From: Magnetospirillum sp.
GTDB taxonomy: Bacteria; Pseudomonadota; Alphaproteobacteria; Rhodospirillales; Magnetospirillaceae
Length of the DNA stretch: 10,000 nt
Direction: 5' to 3'
Assembly (NCBI GenBank): GCA_020217035.1
Contig: JAIWOG010000253.1
Span: forward strand, 1-10,000
The notes beneath the pieces were generated by a model. It did no database searches. It saw nothing but the letters and a program-made list of their open reading frames with translations, and had not been told where the DNA came from. A program made the position numbers and the translations under genes. Below, piece by piece: positions 1 to 5,487 of this stretch. Within the stretch, counting starts at the first letter, position 1, and every line of letters begins with the position of its first letter.

Positions 1-1470
1 ACCCTGGTGGGCCGTCATGCCCAAATCCGCGTGCGGGTCGACGATCCCGGCCAAAGCGGCGACGCGGAATTGCTGGTCCGCGTCGATGGCCAGGATTATC
101 TGTTGGCCCAGGTGCCCCTGAACGCCGAGGCCACCGTCGAGGTGCCCATCCGCCATGCCGGATCGGTCTTCGTCGAAGTGGAAAGCCCCGCCCCCGACGG
201 CGACCTGCTGCCCGCCAACAACCGCGCCGCCCTGGCCATCCCGGCGGTACGCGACCGCATGAAGGTGTTGCTGATCTCGGGCGAGCCCCATTCCGGGGAA
301 CGGGTGTGGCGCAACCTGCTGAAATCCGACCCGGCGGTGGATCTGGTGCATTTCACCATCCTGCGCCCGCCGGAAAAGGACGACCGCACCCCCATTCGCG
401 AACTGGCGCTGATCACCTTTCCGGTGCGGGAATTGTTCGAGGAGAAGCTGGGGGATTTCGACCTGGTGATCTTCGACCGCTATCGCCATCGCGGCATCAT
501 GGCCTCGGTCTATTACGAGCGCATGGCCCAGTATGTGCGCCAAGGCGGCGCCCTGCTGGTGGCGGTGGGGCCGGAATACGCCGACCGCGACGGCTTCGCC
601 GACACCGCCCTGGCCGAGATCCTGCCGGTGTCCGCCGACGGCCGCATGCTGGAAAAGCCCTTCGTCCCCACGGTCACGGCGACCGGCCGCCGCCATCCGG
701 TGACTTCGGGGTTGCCGGGAATGTCGTCATGGGGGCCGTGGCTGCGCCAAGTGGGGGGACAGGCCAAGCACGGACAGGTGGTGCTGGAGGGGGCCGACGG
801 CCTGCCCCTGCTGGTCTTGGACCAGGTGGCGCAGGGGCGGGTGGCGCAATTGCTGTCCGACACGGTCTGGCTGTGGGCGCGCGGCCATGATGGCGGCGGC
901 CCCCATGACGAACTGCTGCGCCGTTTGGCCCATTGGCTGATGCACGAACCGGAACTGGAAGCGGAATCCCTGAATGCGCAGATCCAGGGCGGCCGGTTGC
1001 AGGTGACCCGGCGCAGCCTTGCCGACCAAGTCGGGGCCGCCGTTGTCACCCCCCCTGACGGCCGCAGCCTGCCCCTGCCCCTGGCCGGCCAAGGGGACGG
1101 ACGATGGCTGGCCGAGACGCCGGCCGAGCATCCGGGATTGTGGCGGGTCGAGGCCGATGGGCATGTGGCCTTGGCCGCGCAAGGCGGGATCGACGCCCCC
1201 GAACTGGGGCAGGTCACCGCCACCGCCGACATCCTGCGGCCGGTCGTCGCCGCCGAAGGCGGCAGCATCCGTTTCCTGTCCGAGGACGGCGTTCCCGACA
1301 TCCGCCTGGGCGGGCCTGCGATAAGCGGCGGCGATCGCTGGCTGGGACTGGCACGACGCGACGATTACCTTGTGCGAGGCGTGGCGCAAACATCGCTGCT
1401 GCCGGCCGCCCTGGCTTTGGTCGCCGTCGTCGGCGGGCTGCTGCTGGCGTGGCGCCGGGAAAGCCGCTGA
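1..1470 (+). CDS. membrane-anchored glutamine amidotransferase-like protein, 5' end outside window
   Basis: The frame is open from base 1 (Thr-Leu-Val-Gly), so the gene starts upstream and the GTG at 7 is probably internal. About 489 residues are visible. The first 85 resemble a beta-rich CARDB-like extracytoplasmic domain. From the ATG-coded Met at 259 a Rossmann-like class I glutamine amidotransferase fold follows (MKVLLISGEPHSGERVWRN, then FDLVIFDRYRHRG and YVRQGGALLVAVG), to about base 900. The usual Cys nucleophile is absent: the elbow region reads VAVGPEYADRD, so catalysis is unlikely. A second beta-rich part follows, then one C-terminal membrane helix (about 1390-1455) ending in WRRESR, which fits a periplasmic body with a short cytoplasmic tail. 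Such proteins are known in MoxR-ATPase/DUF58/VWA membrane clusters of Rhodospirillales. That cluster would lie to the left, so membership here is inference. Fold call fairly sure, function unknown. Confidence 0.72.
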   Translation, partial: TLVGRHAQIRVRVDDPGQSGDAELLVRVDGQDYLLAQVPLNAEATVEVPIRHAGSVFVEVESPAPDGDLLPANNRAALAIPAVRDRMKVLLISGEPHSGERVWRNLLKSDPAVDLVHFTILRPPEKDDRTPIRELALITFPVRELFEEKLGDFDLVIFDRYRHRGIMASVYYERMAQYVRQGGALLVAVGPEYADRDGFADTALAEILPVSADGRMLEKPFVPTVTATGRRHPVTSGLPGMSSWGPWLRQVGGQAKHGQVVLEGADGLPLLVLDQVAQGRVAQLLSDTVWLWARGHDGGGPHDELLRRLAHWLMHEPELEAESLNAQIQGGRLQVTRRSLADQVGAAVVTPPDGRSLPLPLAGQGDGRWLAETPAEHPGLWRVEADGHVALAAQGGIDAPELGQVTATADILRPVVAAEGGSIRFLSEDGVPDIRLGGPAISGGDRWLGLARRDDYLVRGVAQTSLLPAALALVAVVGGLLLAWRRESR

Positions 1471-1589
1471 CCGCGAAGATTAACCAATCGTTTGGAGTCA
1501 TTACCTGTAGATTAACGTCCCTAAGGTCATTACACTGCCCGCCTGCGGAAGGGGATGTGGCTCGCCGAGGATCAAGGGGACGTTTGCTT
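1471..1589 (+). promoter_or_regulatory. intergenic leader with two pairs of direct repeats
   Basis: This AT-richer gap separates the membrane protein from the M23 peptidase gene. It contains GATTAAC twice (1478-1484 and 1510-1516, 32 bp apart) and GTCATTAC twice (1497-1504 and 1526-1533, 29 bp apart). The interleaved spacing of about three helical turns would suit binding of a regulator or a promoter. I could not place a convincing -35/-10 pair. An AAGGGGA ribosome-binding site sits at 1574-1580. Confidence 0.3.
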
Positions 1590-2762
1590 GTGCCGAAGAA
1601 GACGTTGGACCTGAATATCGGGGAACGAGACCAAGCCCAGGCATTGCGGGGCTTCGCCCGCCGTTTGCTGCCGGAATGGCAGGTCTTTGTCCGCGACGAG
1701 AACGGGCACGCCAAACATTTCACCGTCAGCCGCAAAATCCAAGTGATGTCGGTATTCGGTGCGGTGATGCTGGCGTTCTGGGCCGGTGCCAGCACCACGC
1801 TGTTGAGCCAACGCCCCGCCGAACTGGCGGAAAAGGAACAACGGCTGGACGATTTGCTGGCCACCAACACCGCCAGCCAGCAGCGTCTGCTGGCCGCCGA
1901 GAAACTGGTGGGCGACATCGCCCGCGAAGTGGACATGGTCCACGCCAACCTGCTGACCCTGACCGAATCCTCTGACGTCCTGGCGCGGGAACGCAGTGTC
2001 GGACTGACCCCGCGACCGGCCCCCGGGGACGAGGACGCCGACGCCGCCAGGCAGACCCGGCAGAAGGTGCGCGAGTTGGAAGCGTCGCTGGCCCGGTTGC
2101 AGACCACCTACGCCAAGGCGGTCCAGCAAGTGGCAGACGCCGCCGGCGCCCGCATCAGCGAGACCGAAAGCCGCATCAGCCGCCTGGGCCTGGACCCCCG
2201 TCGCCTGCTGAGCGACACCCGGCGTTCGCCCGGCCAGGGCGGTCCCTTCATTCCCTTCCACGGCAACGCCGATTCCGACGGCACCATCGGCGCGATGATC
2301 ACCAAGGTCCAGCACTGGGTCGGGGTCAAGGCCGCGCTGCAACGCCTGCCGCTGGCCGAACCCATTCACGGTACCTACGACTTCAACAGCGGTTTCGGCA
2401 CCCGCAACGACCCGCTGAACAATCGCACCGGGATCCATGAAGGCATCGACCTCGGCGCCCCCATCGGCACCCCGGTCTACGCCACCGGCGACGGCATCGT
2501 CGCCGAAACCGGGGTCAAGGCCCGTTACGGCCTGACCATCGACATCGAGCACGGCAATGGCCTGACCACCCGTTACGCCCATCTGTCGCGCATCAAGGTG
2601 CAACCGGGGCAAAAGGTGACCCGGGCCACCATCATCGGACTGGTCGGCAACACCGGCCGCTCAACCGGTCCGCATCTCCATTATGAAGTGCGTCTGCACG
2701 ACGCCCCGCGTGATCCCCTCAAATTCATCTCGGCAGGTCGCGATGCTGCGAAAATTAGGTAA
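1590..2762 (+). CDS. bitopic M23 family metallopeptidase, bactofilin-linked (LmdC-like)
   Basis: A 390-residue peptidoglycan endopeptidase. The GTG at 1590 is preferred because AAGGGGA lies 9 nt upstream and the protein then begins with a short cytoplasmic part (1-50). One membrane helix follows at about 52-72 (VFGAVMLAFWAGASTTLL), then a periplasmic coiled coil (about 75-205, heptad-like Leu/Ala spacing) and a C-terminal LytM/M23 domain (about 255-385). Zinc and catalytic residues are all present: H283 and D287 in HEGIDLGAP, H331 in RYAHLS and H362/H364 in HLHYE. The domain should therefore be active, cutting peptide cross-links. The gene overlaps the bactofilin gene by 20 nt, so the two are probably co-translated. 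In other alphaproteobacteria such membrane-bound M23 enzymes are recruited by a bactofilin to local sites of wall growth. The same role here is inference. The open frame continues upstream to 1104 but that part reads as shadow sequence. Confidence 0.9.
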   Translation: MPKKTLDLNIGERDQAQALRGFARRLLPEWQVFVRDENGHAKHFTVSRKIQVMSVFGAVMLAFWAGASTTLLSQRPAELAEKEQRLDDLLATNTASQQRLLAAEKLVGDIAREVDMVHANLLTLTESSDVLARERSVGLTPRPAPGDEDADAARQTRQKVRELEASLARLQTTYAKAVQQVADAAGARISETESRISRLGLDPRRLLSDTRRSPGQGGPFIPFHGNADSDGTIGAMITKVQHWVGVKAALQRLPLAEPIHGTYDFNSGFGTRNDPLNNRTGIHEGIDLGAPIGTPVYATGDGIVAETGVKARYGLTIDIEHGNGLTTRYAHLSRIKVQPGQKVTRATIIGLVGNTGRSTGPHLHYEVRLHDAPRDPLKFISAGRDAAKIR

Positions 2763-3219
2763 GTCCTCCGACGGCGTCGTTGCGTCGCCGCTGTCGATCA
2801 TCGGCGCCGACGTCCGCATCGTCGGCAACATCACCACCGAGGGCGAGATGCAGATCGACGGCCGCGTCGAAGGCGACATCAGTTGCAAGACCCTGGTGAT
2901 CGGCGCCAGCGCCCACATCGTCGGCGAGGTCAAGGCCGAAACCATCCGCATCCATGGCGAAGTGTCGGGACGACTGGCAGCCGACCAAGTGACCATCGGC
3001 CGCACCGGCAGAGTGACCGGCGACATCTGCCACGGTAGCCTGGAAATTCAATCCGGCGCCCAGGTGGAAGGCCATTTCCTGCGCCGGGACGCTCAACCGG
3101 AAACCGTCGCCCTGCCCAAGCCCAGCGGCAAGTCCGGCAACGGCAAGGACGAAGCCGACAACGCCATTCCCCCGGTGGTGGAGGCCGAGACCGAAGCCGG
3201 CCCGGCAACCATCAACTGA
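2743..3219 (+). CDS. bactofilin family cytoskeletal protein
   Basis: A 158-residue protein with one bactofilin (DUF583) domain at about 18-113, made of short repeating beta strands of a right-handed beta helix: IVGNITTEGEMQIDGRVEGD, then TLVIGASAHIVGEVKAE and VTIGRTGRVTGD. Tails are short and unstructured: a charged, serine-containing N-terminus (MLRKLGKSSDG) and a Pro/Lys/Glu-rich C-terminus from 114. Bactofilins polymerise without nucleotide into filaments that localise cell-wall enzymes. The ATG at 2743 has AGG at 2735-2737 and begins the typical MLRKLG sequence; an earlier in-frame ATG at 2683 lies deep inside the M23 gene and is less likely. It is the downstream partner of the M23 peptidase and the last gene of the operon, closed by a hairpin terminator. 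Confidence 0.93.
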   Translation: MLRKLGKSSDGVVASPLSIIGADVRIVGNITTEGEMQIDGRVEGDISCKTLVIGASAHIVGEVKAETIRIHGEVSGRLAADQVTIGRTGRVTGDICHGSLEIQSGAQVEGHFLRRDAQPETVALPKPSGKSGNGKDEADNAIPPVVEAETEAGPATIN

Positions 3220-3224
3220 CGACG

Positions 3225-3252
3225 AAGGCCCGGTTCGACGAACCGGGCCTTT
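3225..3252 (+). terminator. bidirectional hairpin terminator
   Basis: A perfect 11-bp stem (AAGGCCCGGTT at 3225-3235 paired with AACCGGGCCTT at 3241-3251) with a 5-nt loop, sitting between the ends of the bactofilin gene (+) and the DUF2934 gene (-). The A/T ends of the stem give a short T run in both directions, so it can serve both converging genes. Confidence 0.85.
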
Positions 3253-3257
3253 CAGTT

Positions 3258-3500
3258 TCAAGCCTTGGGTGTGGCTTTCGCCTTAGTGGGCGCCTTGGGC
3301 TTGGTCGCAGGCTTGTCAGCCTTGGCCTTGGCCGCCGTCTTCGCCTTGGCTGGCGCCTTCTTCTCGGCCTTGGGCTTAAGCGTGGCGTGCAGGGCCGCCT
3401 CGGCCCGCAGCCAGTAATCCATGTCGCGGCCCTGGGGGGCGCCGTCCTCCTGCCACAAGCGGTAGGCCAATTCCTGAATTTGGTCGTGGGTCACAGACAT
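3258..3500 (-). CDS. DUF2934 protein with Lys/Ala-rich tail
   Basis: An 80-residue protein. Residues 1-38 match the DUF2934 pattern: helix ELAYRLWQEDGAP, a Gly, then DYWLRAEAAL. Residues 41-80 are almost wholly Lys, Ala, Pro and Thr (KAPAKAKTAAKAKADKPATK), like histone H1 or AlgP-type tails, which suggests binding to DNA or another polyanion. Family function is not known. The ATG at 3500 is chosen over one 36 nt upstream because the DUF2934 motif starts right after it and AAGGGG lies 8-13 nt upstream. It shares the terminator at 3225-3252 with the converging bactofilin gene. Confidence 0.78.
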   Translation of the reverse strand: MSVTHDQIQELAYRLWQEDGAPQGRDMDYWLRAEAALHATLKPKAEKKAPAKAKTAAKAKADKPATKPKAPTKAKATPKA

Positions 3501-3624
3501 CAACCGAGCCCCTTGTCCTGTCACGTCAACGCCCAAGATTAGCCCAGCAGGACGGCCCCGTACAATCGCCCAGCGTCAAAGACAGCCTTTGGTCATCGCC
3601 CGGAAATATTGGGCACGATTTCGC

Positions 3625-3653
3625 TTGACCACCCCGGCATCTTGTTCTATATA
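3625..3653 (+). promoter_or_regulatory. near-consensus sigma-70-type promoter
   Basis: TTGACC at 3625-3630 and TATATA at 3648-3653 are separated by exactly 17 nt. This is a strong housekeeping promoter pattern of the alphaproteobacterial type (CTTGAC...TATATA). It points right, away from the DUF2934 gene, and no real + strand gene follows before the capsid remnant. The predicted transcript start is near 3660. Confidence 0.7.
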
Positions 3654-3659
3654 CGTTCC

Positions 3660-3740
3660 TATCACCGCCACATTTGCGCCCGCAGTCAGGCGGTGAAAAC
3701 GAAAACGGCCCCGGATGACTTCCGGGGCCGTTCGTCGTTT
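3660..3740 (+). ncRNA. candidate small RNA, about 80 nt
   Basis: Directly after the promoter the sequence forms two hairpins and no ORF. Hairpin 1 pairs TCACCGCC (3662-3669) with GGCGGTGA (3689-3696) around a 19-nt loop. An A-rich linker (3696-3705) follows. Hairpin 2 is the 12-bp terminator-type stem at 3704-3732, followed by TTCGTCGTTT. This order of promoter, stem-loop, A-rich single strand and terminator is typical of trans-acting bacterial sRNAs. No known RNA family was recognised. The weak T run on the + side is the main doubt. Confidence 0.45.
3693..3732 (-). terminator. terminator of the chemoreceptor-like gene
   Basis: A perfect 12-bp GC-rich stem (AACGGCCCCGGA at 3704-3715 with TCCGGGGCCGTT at 3721-3732) and a 5-nt loop. 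Read on the - strand it is followed by TTTTCGTTTTC, a good intrinsic terminator 24 nt after the stop codon of the - strand gene. It probably also ends the + strand candidate sRNA. Confidence 0.85.
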
Positions 3741-3755
3741 CAAAGGACAGACGTT

Positions 3756-4451
3756 TTAACCGCGCAGGCCCTGCAGATTCTCGACCCCCAGGCGACGCAG
3801 CGAATCAACTTTTTCCAGGGCGCGGCGGACGGCGTCGGAAGCGTCGTCGATCATGGTGCGCAAATTGTCCACGTAACGGCGCATGGTGTCGGACACCGTG
3901 CGGAACTCCTTTTCGTGGACACCAGCGGCGGCGGCTTCGATGGCGATGTTGGTGGCGATCGAGTCCGACTGGCTGACCACTTCCTCGACGCCATGGGCGC
4001 GGCGCGACAAATCTTCGACGTTGGTGGACAATTCGTCCAGCTTGTCGACCAGCGAGCGCATCAAATCGGCGAATTGGGCGCTTTCGGCACCGCCATCCGA
4101 GGATTCCTCGATGACGCGCAACTGCTTCAGCTCGTCCTCGATCTTGGTGGACAAGGTGTCGGTGCGCGACCGCAACTGGTTCATCTCGCCGCGGATCTGC
4201 GCCAGACGGTTGACCAGTTCGCGGGTGTATTGGGTCAGCGCACGGACGGCGCGGCCCTTGTCGCCGGCGCGGCCGGCGGCCAATTCGGCGTTCAGCGACA
4301 AGATGCGCAGGTTTTCGGCCAGTTCGTCCAACTCGCCAAAGGCGTGGAAGGCACGACGGCAATCGGACAGCAGCGCGTTGGCGCGGGCTTCGATGCGTTC
4401 GGTGCGCTGGGTGCCAGAGGCGCCACGCGCCGTGGATTCGACTTGAGTCAT
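3756..4451 (-). CDS. soluble chemoreceptor-like coiled-coil protein
   Basis: A 231-residue, almost fully helical protein without membrane segments or a sensor domain. Residues 43-85 resemble the hairpin tip of methyl-accepting chemotaxis proteins (LAENLRILSLNAELAAGRAG, then DKGRAV...TRELVNRL), as in the MCP pattern LALNAAIEAARAGEqGRGFAVVA. A second tip-like stretch occurs at 161-197 (SIATNIAIEAAAAGVHEKEF, then RTVSDTMRRYVDNL). Between them lies a long amphipathic coiled coil. Known receptors have one tip per chain, so this is either a tandem of two divergent half-signalling units or a structural relative. It could dock to CheA/CheW arrays, but that is inference. The ATG at 4451 has AAAGGGA about 13 nt upstream, slightly far. 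The gene stands alone with its own terminator. Confidence 0.65.
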   Translation of the reverse strand: MTQVESTARGASGTQRTERIEARANALLSDCRRAFHAFGELDELAENLRILSLNAELAAGRAGDKGRAVRALTQYTRELVNRLAQIRGEMNQLRSRTDTLSTKIEDELKQLRVIEESSDGGAESAQFADLMRSLVDKLDELSTNVEDLSRRAHGVEEVVSQSDSIATNIAIEAAAAGVHEKEFRTVSDTMRRYVDNLRTMIDDASDAVRRALEKVDSLRRLGVENLQGLRG

Positions 4452-4524
4452 GACGTTTCAGCTATCCCTTTCTCGGCCGGACCGCCCCGGCCCGCGAATG
4501 CGCCGATCATAACCATTTTCGCGG

Positions 4525-4544
4525 CCCGCGACAGCGGGTTTTTT
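4525..4544 (+). terminator. short intrinsic terminator
   Basis: CCCGC (4525-4529) pairs with GCGGG (4534-4538) around GACA, followed by six T. The stem is short but the T run is good. No + strand gene precedes it, so it may end antisense transcripts or be a leftover of a lost phage gene. Confidence 0.45.
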
Positions 4545-4618
4545 CAAGTCAACCCATGCCTTTGGCCTGGCTGCTCCGGTGTGCGCCCTCCTGTCGCGCA
4601 CCGTCGAGCGCCGGCCGC

Positions 4619-4655
4619 CCCCTCTCCCGCGGGCGCCTTCCCCGTGGGAGAGGGG
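4619..4655. repeat. intergenic inverted repeat, REP-like
   Basis: CCCCTCTCCC (4619-4628) and GGGAGAGGGG (4646-4655) form a perfect 10-bp stem around a 17-nt GC-rich spacer, followed by TTGAACCCC. Palindromes of the CCCTCTCCC/GGGAGAGGG type are commonly dispersed between genes in proteobacterial genomes. Whether it is multicopy here cannot be seen from one window. Confidence 0.5.
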
Positions 4656-4787
4656 TTGAACCCCTTTCCGCCAGAGAACCGGACGCCGTCCGGCCTGGCG
4701 GACGCCCAACGGCAACGGCGGCCCATCTCGGGCCAGAACCGAGGCCGTAACGGGCTTTTCATCCCAACCATCACAAGGATTTTCATC

Positions 4788-5444
4788 ATGTCGACTTCGG
4801 TCATCAACGGTTATTCGAAAGATTACGGCGCCCAGGTCCATGCCGCCTATCAACGCCAGGGCACCAAGCTGCGCAACACGGTGCGCACCCGCAACAACGT
4901 CACCGGCGCCATCGCCGTGTTCCAGAAGGTTGGCAAGGGTGCCGCCAGCACCAAGGCCCGCCACGGCAAAGTGCCGGTCATGAACGTCGACCACCAGACG
5001 GTGGAATGCCAGTTGTACGACTATTACGCCGGCGACTGGCTGGACAAGCTGGACGAGATCAAGATCGAACACGACGAACGCGCCGTGCTGGTCAATGCCG
5101 GAGCCTATGCGCTCGGCCGCAAGACCGACGAGTTGATCATCACCGAGCTGGACAAGTCCACCAATTACGCGCTGGACGGCACCACCGGCCTGACCAAGGA
5201 CAAGGTGCTGACCGCCTTCGAGATGCTGGGCGAGGCCGACGTCCCCGACGACGGTGAACGTTACGCGGTGGTCGGCTGGAAGCAATGGTCGGAACTGCTG
5301 CAGATCCCGGAATTTTCCGACGCCGACTATATCGGCGACGAGGACCTGCCGTGGAAGGGCACCCAGGCCAAGAACTGGCTGGGAACCTTGTGGATGCCCC
5401 ACCACTGGCCGGTTTCAAAATCTCAATGTTGTTCAGTGCGTTAG
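4788..5444 (+). pseudogene. phage major capsid protein, 3'-truncated
   Basis: The ATG at 4788 has AAGGA 8 nt upstream. Residues 1 to about 205 read as a capsid protein of a podo-/siphophage-type family common in alphaproteobacterial phages: VHAAYQRQGTKLRNTVRTRN, FQKVGKGAASTKARHG, PVMNVDHQTVECQLYDYYAG and ALGRKTDELII, then a stretch ending NWLGTLWMPH. Relatives run to about 300 residues. Here the frame goes on only to 218, with an ending (KSQCCSVR) that does not look like capsid. The stop lies 35 nt from the stop codon of the opposing integrase gene. The last third has therefore been separated, most simply by insertion of the element to the right. No portal, protease, terminase or tail gene lies upstream, so the gene is an orphan on this side. 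Family assignment is from recognised motifs; the exact break is inferred. Confidence 0.8.
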
Positions 5445-5447
5445 GTT
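5400..5447. other. putative integration junction (attL) of the right-hand element
   Basis: Capsid-like coding ends in or just after the codons for Met-Pro-His near 5394-5425, and the integrase gene ends at 5480. Tyrosine integrases usually lie beside their attachment site, so the crossover core should be in this stretch. CCGGTTT occurs at 5409-5415 and again at 5475-5481, and GTTCAGT at 5431-5437 and 5466-5472; these could be core or arm sites. The matching right end is outside the window, so the core cannot be fixed. Confidence 0.4.
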
Positions 5448-5487
5448 GTCGCTAAACCGGGGCTGGTTCAGTATCCGGTTTAGCGAC
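5448..5487. repeat. 13-bp perfect inverted repeat at the integrase 3' end
   Basis: GTCGCTAAACCGG (5448-5460) and CCGGTTTAGCGAC (5475-5487) are exact reverse complements with a 14-nt spacer. The right arm covers the last codons and stop of the integrase gene. No T run follows on either strand, so a simple intrinsic terminator is unlikely. It may be part of the attachment region or an mRNA-end stabiliser. Confidence 0.6.

Larger units (their letters stand above)
4452..4787. other. gene-free, hairpin-rich region upstream of the capsid remnant
   Basis: No credible ORF is present. From left to right it holds: a short + strand terminator (4525-4544); a 10-bp inverted repeat (4619-4655); a stem CCGCCAG/CTGGCGG (4668-4674 with 4695-4701) that contains an inner 6-bp hairpin CCGGAC/GTCCGG (4679-4693); and GGCCC/GGGCC around ATCTC (4720-4734). 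The last part carries the capsid ribosome-binding site (AAGGA, 4775-4779). The left edge of the older phage remnant must lie here if that remnant was ever part of a prophage. I saw no attachment-site duplication or clear promoter. Confidence 0.6.

Noticed and set aside
7..9. GTG as the true start of the first gene.
   Set aside because: The frame is open to base 1, no ribosome-binding site can be seen, and the domain appears already under way, so a start outside the window is more likely.
1104..1589. Upstream extension of the M23 peptidase frame into the preceding gene.
   Set aside because: The translation is Arg/Ala-rich shadow of the membrane-protein gene. The GTG at 1590 has a well-spaced ribosome-binding site and starts a normal cytoplasmic head.
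3609..5444. One long + strand reading frame covering the intergenic region, the antisense of the chemoreceptor-like gene and the capsid remnant.
   Set aside because: Only the part from 4788 has a ribosome-binding site and capsid motifs. The upstream part is antisense to a convincing - strand gene and is Gln/Gly/Ala-rich shadow translation.
4788..5444. Capsid-like gene as an encapsulin nanocompartment shell.
   Set aside because: The N-terminal motifs match a phage capsid family rather than encapsulins, and no cargo gene is nearby.
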